Positions 1-10,009 of a stretch of 51,405 nt of DNA are shown here, piece by piece (position 1 is the stretch's first letter; every line of letters begins with the position of its first letter). Source of the stretch: Macrocybe gigantea (taxonomy: Eukaryota > Basidiomycota > Agaricomycetes > Agaricales > Callistosporiaceae); assembly GCA_011319805.1 (NCBI GenBank), contig SJRY01000056.1, positions 1-51,405 of the forward strand. The letters are read 5' to 3'. The position numbers and the translations under genes are program-made. Under the pieces are notes generated by a model. That model saw only the letters and a list, made by a program, of their open reading frames with translations, had not been told where the DNA came from and ran no database searches.

Positions 1-411
1 TTTGTTTTTCGACAGCGTCGGACTCCTCGAATTCTTGAACCTTCATTCGGAGGTCTTCTATGACCTGTGCAGAATCATTGAGCGCCTCTTGTAATGATAC
101 AAGCTCATTATGCGCGGTCAATGCATCTTGCTCGGCGGTGTCCGCATGTCTACGTTCTAGGGTTCTGCCGGCATTGGCTTCATCCATGCGGTCCTCCAAT
201 GATTTGATCTGCAAGTAAATCATCGCTGTGTTGATTCATGTTCCACAGCCTCTGCATGGGACGATTGCAGTGCTGCGGTGATCTCTTCACGTTCTGTAGA
301 TAACTGTAGGTCGTCATGATCAGTCTTCTTATCACAAGAACATAAAGGTTGATGCCACACCTTTCCGATCTCGGTCAGAAGACGTGCTTTCTCATTATCC
401 TGGGAGATCAA
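1..411 (-). CDS. Coiled-coil protein, partial (runs off the left edge)
   Basis: Reading the minus strand, 411-255 is open and joins in phase, over an intron of about 44 bases (GTGGAA...TTGCAG), to an open stretch running to base 1. The second exon begins IKSLEDRMDEANAG and continues as Glu/Leu/Lys-rich heptads with QEALNDSAQVIEDLRMK, a strong coiled-coil pattern. No catalytic motif is visible and the gene continues beyond the window, so the C-terminal domain is unknown. The neighbouring plus-strand gene (2166-3147) is also coiled coil and ends in a RING finger, so a similar architecture is possible here. That is inference only. Confidence 0.5.
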
Positions 412-2165
412 TAAAGTGGCAGTTTAATGCCTTATTCTTTGCTTCAAAACTGACATACCGAGGTTACTGAACACCATATTGAGATTGGCATTAATTGCTT
501 ACCCGCGCCTGCATATCCGTGCTTTCAATGATTCGGACCTTCGAAACATATACAGTCTGACAACCATATATTAGACCATGGCAAGATAGGTCGACGATTT
601 GATCATTACATCATTTGTGCTGCTACCTCTGGGGCTGTAGCTCATTCGCTGAAGGCGTGTCGTCGCGATGACTGTGATGATGACTTTCGTCATCGGAGTA
701 CTCAGCGCGGCGTTTCTAAAATAAAGACAAGTATTGCTAAGCCGCAATTATGCTGATGATTCAAGAACTCACTCCGTGTTTCTTAGTACATATGTGTTTG
801 ATAGAGTGACAGGACCAGGCTTGGCTGCTGTGTGGAAAGCTGAATTGGTTCGGTGTTCGGTAATCGAAGTCGCCATCAATATCGAATTTCGTCGGTGAAG
901 CTGGTCGGGGACCTCCAATATATTTGGCCTGGCAGAGCTTCCTTGACCCTCTCCAGGAACAGGAGTAATGGCGCGGCATCGTCTCGCCATCGTCATCTTC
1001 CTCCATGACTAATTCGAGCTAGCTTCGTCGCATGACTCATAATTCGAGCTAGTTTCATTTACGTCCATGGAAGACACGGATGAACGACGTTCAGTTCCAG
1101 ATAGTGGCGGGGTTGAATTGTCCCCAGAGTGTCCGTCTTCGCTTGCGTGCTCTAACTCCATAGACGAACCAAAGGATTCCAGTTGTCTGGGAATTAAGCG
1201 TCTTGAACGTCACAGTTGCGCCTGATGTGAAGATCTATTAGCCACGTCATTACGAAAACATTGGAGTCACAAACGGCTGCACGGGATGGCCTTGCAGTGT
1301 TCCGCGAAATCGCCTGTTGGTGTATGTCGTGGCTACTAGCTCGCGGATTGGAAAGATCATTGTTGTTTCGAGAGGCATTTAGACTCGGCATATTGTAGCG
1401 CACACCGTATCGCATTGCTCAATGTAAGGAGGCCTAAATAGGGTGTCGACGGAATTGCCGGTGGATGCATACAGCGCCGCACTTGATCGACTACAAAGAA
1501 TCCTTCCGTGGATGTTATCCTTTCAGATGTCAAGACGGGCACCTTTGAAATGCATTGTTCCTGAGAGGCACACCACATATGGAGTTTCATCTGAAAGGGA
1601 GTGTCTGTGGTAGTCATGAAATGCAGTTACATGTGAAAGGAACGCGAACTCGAGGCGAAGGGATGTATGGTCTCTTTGTTAGAGTGTTCCTATGTTAGCA
1701 CATGTTCTTTGTTTCATGCGAATCAGGGTCACAATGCCTTTCATTGTCATCCAAAATCATTTCTTTGGAGAAACATGGAAAGACACTCATCGCGTGTGCG
1801 AGATAGAGTCATAGCGCGACTCGCCTGCTCCATTTCGCTGTCTCACATCTGTGTATTAACAAGACCTGAACGACATCGAATCACTGGGCCTAGACAGTCG
1901 CGCTAGCACAACGGAATGCCACTTTCGAGGACGAAGAAAAACTGAGGTTGGGAGGGATTTGTACGATATTTGGCGGTATGTGTTTACTTGTGCCTACATG
2001 TCATCGCTGTGTTGAAGATGGTTTCCCAGAGCCTGTGAAGGAATGATCGCGAAGAGAGCGATAGCTGATGGGCCAATAACCACAATAATGTAAATCTAGA
2101 GACCAGCCAGCTGCGGGTCTTCAGCGGAATGAGGCAAGCATTTTTTGCTGAGTTTATTGACAATT
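412..2165 (-). other. Possible upstream exons of the minus-strand coiled-coil gene; otherwise no clear gene
   Basis: On the minus strand there are several short Ser-rich open stretches that read like intrinsically disordered coding sequence: around 1170-1040 (SGDNSTPPLSGTERRSSVSS) and 1000-770 (Asp-rich, FDIDGDFDYRTPN). Another lies at 1600-1430 (TSERITSTEGFFVVDQVRR). They could be 5' exons of the coiled-coil gene at 1-411, but I could not join them with convincing splice sites. Nothing on the plus strand is persuasive, and 1620-2160 shows no supported feature. Confidence 0.25.
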
Positions 2166-3147
2166 TGCTTATTGCTGGCAGTTGCGCGATGCTCACAGTG
2201 CATTATTGGAACTGAAGGAACAGTATGCCAACTCTCAGCGTGACCTTACCACTGTATGTATAGCATGTACTTCTAATCACAGATGTTTTTCATCATTTCA
2301 CAGCTTGCGTGCAGATGCTAGTGCAAATGCTGCGCAACATACAGCCGAGATTGCAGACCTGAAGGAAAGGCTTGAATCGAGCTCTACAGTGAGTTTCGTA
2401 ACAGCTCGCATCTTCAGCAATACTTCCACAAATTATCAGCGATGCAATCACCTCCGAAAAGAAAATGAGATATTTTTTGAAATGAATAATGACCTTGTCA
2501 AGGTATAATATCTAGCAGTTCCATCAGCATTGCAATGATTTCACGGTTTTGTAGCAGCGCGACGACCTTGAGGACGAGCTTGAACACTGTATGAGCAATT
2601 TTAATTCAGTATGTTTACTACATATATCTATGATCTGTATCATTCATTTTCTTTGCGATGTAGGCAGTGTGGGATGCCTCGCAAAAAGAGCTTGAGTTTG
2701 ACAAATTCAGATGCGAGATGCAGCATCAGCACCTGCAGAGCACCAAGGTATGTCTCATGCACTTTAACGAGATTACACTGACAATGCACGCCACAGATTT
2801 CCAAACAGATGGAGCTACTTGTGAAATGTCCGATTTGTCAAGGTCCACTGACAAATCCTGTAGTGTCCGTATTCTTACTATTTTTCTTTGATTTCTCAAC
2901 TTCTGATTCCACATTTTATTGCAGCACTTTATGTGGTCACTTGTTCTGTCGAGCGTGTATAACACACTGGCTCCGCCCAACCAGGAAAAGGGGATGTGGG
3001 AAGGATTTCTGCCCGATTTGCCATCGCACTCTTAATTCCATAACGTGCGGACCACTTTTGGAAGTTATTGGCTTAGGAGAGATCGCTTCGTTAGCCACAT
3101 CATTAAATGATGCCATCAGTACTTCATCGCCTTCAGACGCTGCATAG
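2166..3147 (+). CDS. Coiled-coil RING-finger protein (putative E3 ubiquitin ligase), 5' end uncertain
   Basis: A chain of short exons separated by phase-0 introns encodes coiled coil (LRDAHSALLELKEQYANS, then AEIADLKERLESSS, then QRDDLEDELEHCMSN). A RING finger follows at 2829-3040: CPIC, an intron, then LCGHLFCRACITHW and finally CPIC. The order Cys-x2-Cys, Cys-x-His, Cys-x2-Cys, Cys-x2-Cys fits a C3HC4 zinc-binding RING, which in known families recruits E2 enzymes. The first visible exon begins after a TGGCAG acceptor at about 2165, so the start codon lies upstream and is not identified. The protein ends at 3147 with a Ser/Asp tail. The substrate cannot be guessed. Confidence 0.65.
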
Positions 3148-3303
3148 TAGCATATCCCAATCACGAATTTCTTCATTGTTCTTTCACCCTCCATGGCATC
3201 AAGACATCGATGTACATATAAAGCATACGACTGCTACAGTGTCATCGATTCCAGAACCGGTGAACGGGGAAAGCTGCTTGATGATAAGCAATATTGAAGC
3301 CAT

Positions 3304-5370
3304 ATGCGTAGGGAGCAACAAGGCATGTTGCTCGGTGAGATCAATGAATCGCATTCGAAGATTCTCGATGCTCTAACACAGGATATGCGCACTGTATCCT
3401 TGGATGATTCCACCATGTCATTGCAAATCAGGAGACCTAGCAGGAGCAGCGAGGCGGTGGACGCGAAGCTTGTTTTGAACCAGCTTTCACTGTATCGCAC
3501 ACGTACAGATCATCTGGAAAAGCTCAGTACCACCACACTTAGTAATGTCACGAGTATGGCAGATCCGATCATCATAGCGGAGCACCTTGCTGATATTCAC
3601 GGCTTGTTGCAAGAGGCAAATGCAGTTCAACACAAGCTCGACTCGATCCATGTTGGTGCAACACGGCAAGCAGTATGAGGAGCTGGGAGGCCATCCAGTC
3701 GAAGGTGAACCAAGTCAAGGCTCGTCTTGCAGCCTCGCAGGCGACCTGGCATATTGCCTCTCGCAAGCTTGAAACAGAATGAACAGCACTTCAAAAGACT
3801 GCGGCACTGACATATACATCTGGTACGTGATTTGCATACTATCAGCAGCAAGTAATTTACCATCGACTTGACATAGACCACCATTTCGATGCAGTTCTTG
3901 GAGGAGCAGAAATGCTCGTTCAGGCCGTAGCCTTTATGGTTGTAGTGGCGCATGTCCTGTTCAAATTACCATGCCGTGGATGCACATGGCTGTTTGCGAT
4001 GATCGCGTTCATCGTGCAACTGATCGGAGAGACATTTCCACTTCTCACAGACAGTATGGAGAGATCCCGGGGTCTGCTGCCGAAGGACGTAGAGACCGCT
4101 ATAGCGCAATTTCATCTCAAGACCAAGGCTACGATTTATGCAGCATGTCCAGCATGCCATTCGCTGCATACTGCAGACCGCAATGGCATCTATCCAAGGC
4201 GCTGCACTGCGACAAAGTATGGACATCAATGCAAAGCGAAGCTCCTGCGCAAAAGAGGGCCTGCAGGGAAGAAGAGCCGCGTTCCATTGAAACCATTCAT
4301 TTCCTTCAATTTCAAGGATTGGCTGGCAGGAGTGCTTTCACGCACTGGTTATGAGGAGATGATGGATAGTGCCTGGGACCGTCTCAAAACTTCTTCCATG
4401 AACATTCATGATATATTTGAAGGCCGACATATCAAAGCGTTCCAGGGGAAGGACGGGTTTCATTTCAGCGTCAGTGGTGGCAAAGGTGCTGGGCGATATA
4501 CGTTTGTGCTGAACTTTGACTTCTTTAATCCTGGCTGCAACATTGCGAACGGCAAAGACAATCAGTTGGCATAATATCGCTGACCTGTCTCAACCTACCT
4601 ATTGAATTGCGCTACAAGCCAGAAAACATCTTTGTCACTGCCATCATTCCTGGGCCGACGGAACCACCTCTCGAGGCCATCAATGCATATGTCAAGCTGC
4701 TGATTGACGAGATGTTGGAATTTTGGACTGGTGTCTGGTTTACATGCACATGTTGTCAGGAGTTTGGCCAGCTAATTCTCTGTGCTATCATCGTCATTGT
4801 ATGTGACCTGCCAGCAGCACGTAAAATCTCGGGAAGTGCGTCATATGCCCCAGGTTGTACTGCAATCTCTGCACATGCCACAAGCCCGATAAGCCAGGGG
4901 CAGAGGATTTGGAATTCAATAACTATAACATGAAATCATGGACTCCATGGACAAGGAACGATATTTGCAGCGCTGCAGAGGAACATTGCACTGCATCGAC
5001 ACCAGGAACTGTGCAGTGCTTATTTGACATGAACGGGATTCGCTGGTCTGAGCTATTCCACTTGCCATACTACGATCCAACCACATTTATCGTTGTCGAT
5101 CCAATGCATAATCTGTTTCTGGGCCTTATCAAGGAACACTTTCAGGGCATTGCGTCGCACTCGCCCAATGTTTGGTTAAAGATTACTGGCATCCTGTGCA
5201 TATATGCTAAAGCAGATAAAAAGGAAGATTCTAGAGTACAGCGAAGTGCTTGCTCTGTTTACCTTAGCTTCCGAGTCTGTACCCGACTCAGACATCGCCC
5301 AGCGCAATTCTACTGCAACCGTCTCATTGACACACATGAAAACATAGTTAATCTTCTGATTCCACGCTAG
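3304..5370 (+). mobile_element. Tnp2-like (CACTA-type) transposase relative, decayed
   Basis: The translated pieces match a protein family I know from Agaricomycete genomes, usually annotated as transposase family Tnp2. Landmarks in order are a hydrophobic stretch near 3920-4020 and a zinc-ribbon-like CPACHSLH...RRCT at 4148-4210. Next come PFISFNFKDWLAGVLSR (about 4300), DIFEGR (4410), DFFNPGCN (4520), RYKPENIFVTAIIPGPTEPP (4610), VVCDLPAARK (4800), WSELFHLPYYDP (5045) and VVDPMHNLFLGLIKEHF (5090). The pieces lie in different frames with internal stops, some possibly introns, and the C-terminal part is missing after 5370. 3304-3678 encodes a helical leader that may belong to it. No terminal inverted repeats were found, so the element boundaries are unknown. 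Confidence 0.65.
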
Positions 5371-5438
5371 AATGCCTTAGAGCTGCCTCGATGCGGTTAT
5401 TCCTCTCCCGGGTGCTTTGCCGTCGCGTAGCTTCCGAC

Positions 5439-6192
5439 CTATATTTGAGTGCCAACTTCAAAGCACTTCGAAGAGGCCAGCAATCCTCGTATTGCCACAA
5501 AATAGGCCATCGATCCTCTCCCATCATCTGTGAATATTGACATCAGCAGACTGATCACATCTAGATAAGGACAAGAAGTGCCACTTACCTTTTCGCAGAG
5601 TCGATCAATCGTGTGCTTGTCCTGACTTCGAAACGAAACCATCATATTCAGAACCTTCTTCGCTTCTGCTCGTATTTCATTCTAAACTCATCCATTAGTG
5701 CACGATCTAAGGAAAGTCAGAATTGCATACCATCAAATGTTCTACATCTTTCTTCGACCACTTGTAGGTATTGATCAAGGTTGCTTCCAGCCCATAGCCA
5801 CCTGACCCAGGACGGCCCGGCTCTTCAGGCAGCTTCGGAATCTTCATCTGCTCTTCGTCTCGTGGCGGAGCGATTTCTAGGTCAGGCGACAGCCCAGCAT
5901 GTCTAGTCCTGTCACCACCATTGGTCTCGCTATGGTTTGATAGTTTTTCAGGACGCCCAAGAATGACAGAATCTGTGAACTCAATGCGTGATGCCATGGT
6001 CGGCATCGGCGGGTCAGGTGAAGGATTAAACTCTATACGGGACGTAAGCAGAGGATAGTGTCGCTGAATGTAATATGCCATGTTTTTTCTGACCATTAGT
6101 CCATCATCTTTTATGTGAGCCTGCCACGCGATTGTGTACTGAAAGGAATGCATCAATTGAGAGCCATCACTGAGGCAAACCTCGATCGGCAT
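5439..6192 (-). CDS. Unidentified protein, multi-exon
   Basis: Two minus-strand open stretches join at a good intron. The 5' exon (6192 to about 5746) contains YTIAWQAHIKDDGLMVRK and a Pro/Glu-rich linker, and ends WSKKDVEHLM. After a GTATGC...TTTAG intron of about 50 bases the sequence continues NEIRAEAKKVLNMMVSFRSQ to about 5590. The 3' end is less certain because the frame runs into a likely intron near 5585. I do not recognise the family. It lies between the Tnp2-like remnant and the WD40 gene and could belong to either a host gene or the element. Confidence 0.4.
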
Positions 6193-6465
6193 ACAAAGCC
6201 ATTATACGGATCAAACAATAGGATGTCTTACAAGCGTATTCCAAGGAACGGGGATGAAAGGATTGAATCCATGCTCAACAAAGGGAGTACCACACAAATG
6301 AAGACAGCGCCACATGCCTGGTTGCCAAACCCGGTGAAACATAAATCTTTGTCTCCTGCGATATAAAGGGCCTTCGCACGCGATGGACCACTCATAAGAT
6401 CACTGTTAAGGTGCTCTATCATTCCCATTTTTGCGTTTTCCTATTGAAATATCTTTGTCCACCAT

Positions 6466-8427
6466 ATGCCTGCTTACGTGCCACGGGGTGAATTGAAAGG
6501 AACACAAGGCGGTGTCAACGCATTATTATTTTTCAAAGATGGGCAATCGTTGCTCAGTGGTGGTGGGTTGAAACTTTCACTCATCGAAGTTGTGCTGACT
6601 TTGTGGAATATAGGCGATGATGGGTACGTCCACGTCTGGGATCTAGAGAACCTCAAGTCAGTTCAGCGCCTGTGGAGCAGCGAATGGGGCCAGATTATGA
6701 CTTTGAACTGGATCGAGACTGGGCACTCTTTTCTTTGTGTTGGTTCCGTTAGAGGTGTTATCACCATCGCATCGGTGAAGACCGAACAGAATGTATGATC
6801 CGCTCGCACTGCTATCCTATCCGCACCGCTTTAATCGCAGTCCAGCATCCAATTTCAACGGAGTACAATCATGTGCATGCCTTCGACTTTAATGACATAG
6901 TCAAATCTGTCGCGTTTGATGATGTCGATCATCGGCTTGCAGTTGCCAGTCATGCGGGTGTATTGAAGCTGTTTCAAGTGGACCCTAGAGGTTTGCACTT
7001 GTATATTATTATTTTAATCTTCTGTTAATGTTTAAAACATAGGATCGCTATCCATGACCTGGAAGAGCAATGTCGATTCTTCTATTCCCCGTGGAGTACT
7101 TTTCTATGGTCCCGATAACCAGAATCTTGTTGTACATTCTTTGGAAAAAGGAGAAATGTCAGTCTACATCACTGCCATCATTATTTCCCTATCTCATGCA
7201 CACTCAGCACATGCAAAGATGCTCGGACCTCAAATGATGTCTGGAAACAGTCAGTTGCGGGAGGGATGTAAGTTCATCATTTCAGGCACTTTTACTTATT
7301 CATCATCAATCGCAGAGGGGATGCGACACTCTCCCCGGATAGGAGCAAACTTGTTGTCCATAACCTCAAAGCTGGACATTTCGACATCTACCACTTTCCG
7401 ACTATCAAGCTAATGATGTCAATTAAGCTGGGGATACAAGGCGCTTCATACGTCAATGCATGTTCGCTGAAGAGATGAGCGTGCTTGTTTGTGGGAGCAC
7501 TACGAACAAGGTCCATGTGGTTGATCTCGTGACAGGACAGCTCCATCAAACGTTGGAGGCAGCAGATGGTATTTTTTTTGGGGATTTCGGCTTGCATATT
7601 GCTTAATTATGTCTTGTATCCTAGATGGTGGAAGGATGCATTGTATCGCAGCTATGTCAGTTCCTGGTATAAAGCAGATCATTGTCGGCGTGTCCACATC
7701 GGAGAAGCCGTCTCTTCAGTTATGGGAGAAAAAGGTCAGCTTCACTTGCTGATATAAGGTTTATGCACTGACATTCTATAAGTCACGGTCCGAGATCGCA
7801 TCGCGCGATGAAGCTCGACGTCAGGAAGGCTCAATAAATTGGCTGCACCACCATCTCAGCCCACAATGGATATACAATGCGCTTGTTATACCCATTGTTC
7901 TCCTGGCGACATACTCCAATTGGGCACCGTTTCTCTGGAAGGTATGGTTTACTTACCGCCTTCATTTCAGTGCCTTACATACAAAGCAGACCATTGGGCA
8001 TGCATCGAGCATGTCGCAATCGGGTAACGTTGATATGCCATACACTCCTGGTTGCGATGCACAGAATACCGATTATATACGAAATCCGCCACGGCCCAGA
8101 CCTTCAGCATTTGAGTTGCCAGACAATTTATTGGACAAGTACTTCAGGGCGATTGCCTTGATTAGAGAAAGGGAGTTTGCTGATGCATTAGGTCTAAATG
8201 ATGCCGATCTACCCAGGGGGAAGAGTCAGGAGCTGACTTGGCAGGAGTTCACAAGTTCGGAAGACAACAGCAGATCGCCTAATGATCGTACAACTACATC
8301 GGGCTTTGTGGGACCTCAAAGTGACGATCGGCAATCACCAGACTGTCGCAAGACATCTTTTGACCTCCTCGTAACTCAGGGAGATGACATGGTTTCTAGT
8401 TCTGTACCTCAGGTTTCCAGCATATAA
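6466..8427 (+). CDS. WD40-repeat protein with a C-terminal transmembrane segment
   Basis: The start ATG at 6466 opens MPAYVPRGELKGTQGGVNAL. The first intron (GTGGGT...TATAG, 51 bases) joins LLSGG to DDGYVHVWDLENL, a typical WD repeat with terminal W-D. Further blade-like pieces are DIVKSVAFDDVDHRLAVAS (6890), LVVHNLKAGHFDIYHF (7350), MSVLVCGSTTNKVHVVDL (7475) and IIVGVSTSEKPSLQLWEKK (7680). From 7783 the frame stays open to 8427. It holds a hydrophobic span ALVIPIVLLATYSNW (about 7880-7925), then a polar Ser/Asp-rich tail of about 130 residues. This predicts a membrane-anchored beta-propeller with a disordered tail. The partner and location are unknown, and exon edges between 7000 and 7440 are approximate. 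Confidence 0.65.
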
Positions 8428-8437
8428 CCTAGTAGAG

Positions 8438-9757
8438 CTGTTGATATCGATTGAAGTATTACAACCATTTTATGATGCTGCAGTAGTCTTTAATTGTGAA
8501 AGTGTGAATATCAGGGGGCCGTGTCTGCTGGATGTTAAGATAGTGGCTATACTTGTGGATCACGTATCTCTGCGAGACCACATTCACAGGCAAAGCAGGT
8601 TCCTCTTATATGCATTTGAGAAGGAACTCAAGCCAGGTGTTAAAGACATGATCTACTATTCTAATATGCACGCCCCTACCAGTTGGGTCAGCTCGTGTTT
8701 ATATCAGCTGCATTGGTTCCTTCCGCATCGCGTGCAATCGTTGCGTGCAAGGGCGCGGTGAATATCTGGCTTGAGTCGCAGCTTGGAGTTCCTCAGCAGG
8801 ACCAGGCAACCGCTCTTGCAGGAAATATGACTCGCGTTGTGCATAGATCCTGTGCATTTTGTTTTGCTGCAAGCACTACAAGTGCTCGTGGTACCCTCCT
8901 CGCGGAACAGCGTTTTCTCGGTGAGTCCAGGACAGCATTTACTTTTCATAGCTGGAGACTAATGTATGACAGTGTTTTACTTGCTGCATGGCCATCTGCT
9001 CATGTTCCTTCGGGTGAAGGATGGGTGAGTCTCCAGTAATAGTAAGCGGCGAGCGGTACTGATGGCGCAGGATAACATTTTACAGCTCTTAATGAATATG
9101 ATAGACCAGATCATCGCCTGCCGCTGCTTACGAGAGTGCCATTACATTCTCAATACAGCAGACAGCAGTATATCTGCGTGGCCATATCGCTGATCGTAAC
9201 GATCTGCAGCGCGAGGTTAAAATCAGTGCGCTTTTGGAAGACCTGTGTTCTGTAATCATGGATGCACATGCCACTTTTCTAATGCTCAAACAGCCGATCC
9301 AGGCATTCTACACATGGTTGCAAACTCTTGATCCAGAAAAGCTAAAATATAGGCAGTTGCGAGAGGTGCTCAATAAGCAGAAAGAATGCGGGTGGCAAGA
9401 ACGGAACCGCAAGTGAAAATTCATATAAAGGACGGGATTTGGATGGACACCGCACTGGCAGAAGGCAGAGCTGGGACACATGGAAGTGCTTCGAAGGCCG
9501 CCGATGCCAAAACCATATCCTGATCCCGGCCATGGGGGATTGAAAGCGGCGACATCGATAATCACTGGAGGGAGTATGTTACAAATGGACCATTACCGGA
9601 CAGATGCATGAAGCATCGACCTATATGCTGCCTGAACTGGAAGCAATTGACAGTGGTATTCTGGCGACGGACGGACTACCATGGCACGAGCCTTCAAAAT
9701 TACCCACCAGTAGTCCGCGATATTCCCGACTTCAACCAAACTTGGTTCGCTATCGTG
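8438..9757 (+). pseudogene. Unidentified gene, 5' part, interrupted by the Ty3 element
   Basis: Plus-strand coding-like sequence: AILVDHVSLRDHIHRQSRF (8550), FEKELKPGVKDMIYYSNMHAP (8615), then YQLGQLVFISAALVPSASR after a -1 shift at a CCCC run (8673-8676). Near 9230-9390 a helical block contains PEKLKYRQLREVLNKQKE. From 9440 the sequence is Trp- and Pro-rich (GWTPHWQKAELGHMEVL). Another -1 shift lies at a GGGGG run (9534-9538), followed by ESGDIDNHWREYVTNGPLPD and a run to NQTWFAIV at 9757. The retrotransposon begins at the next base. Rejoining the flanks with one copy of the target duplication restores an open frame (see 15538-15692). I do not recognise the family, and the 5' limit and introns are not resolved. 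Confidence 0.45.
9753..9757. repeat. Target-site duplication (left copy), TCGTG
   Basis: TCGTG at 9753-9757 is repeated exactly at 15533-15537, immediately outside the two LTRs. A 5-base duplication is the expected footprint of Ty3/gypsy integrase. Confidence 0.9.
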
Positions 9758-9921
9758 TGAAAACCCCCTCTCGGAGGGAAAACTAGCGAAGGCGAACGGA
9801 CGAAGATAATCTTCAAGCCAGATGTATACTCAATGAAGTGAAGTTACATGAAGCAGAATCCCAACCGTCAAGTCCACCCATTACGTAAGAATGTGCTGAT
9901 GTAAACCGGGGCAGGTTTACA
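9758..9921 (-). repeat. 3' LTR of the Ty3/gypsy element (164 bases)
   Basis: This is a direct copy of 15369-15532. On the minus strand it starts TGTAAACCTGCCCC and ends GGGGGTTTTCA. Relative to the other LTR it differs by G/A, A/G, G/A and C/T, with no indels. At 164 bases it is short for a gypsy LTR. Confidence 0.95.
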
Positions 9922-10009
9922 CTCCTCCGGCCTCAAAAAAAACCCAACCTCTGGAGCGCTGACCGGCGGGTGCATTAAAAAACCCTGGTGGGGAAAAAGC
10001 TACCGCCGA

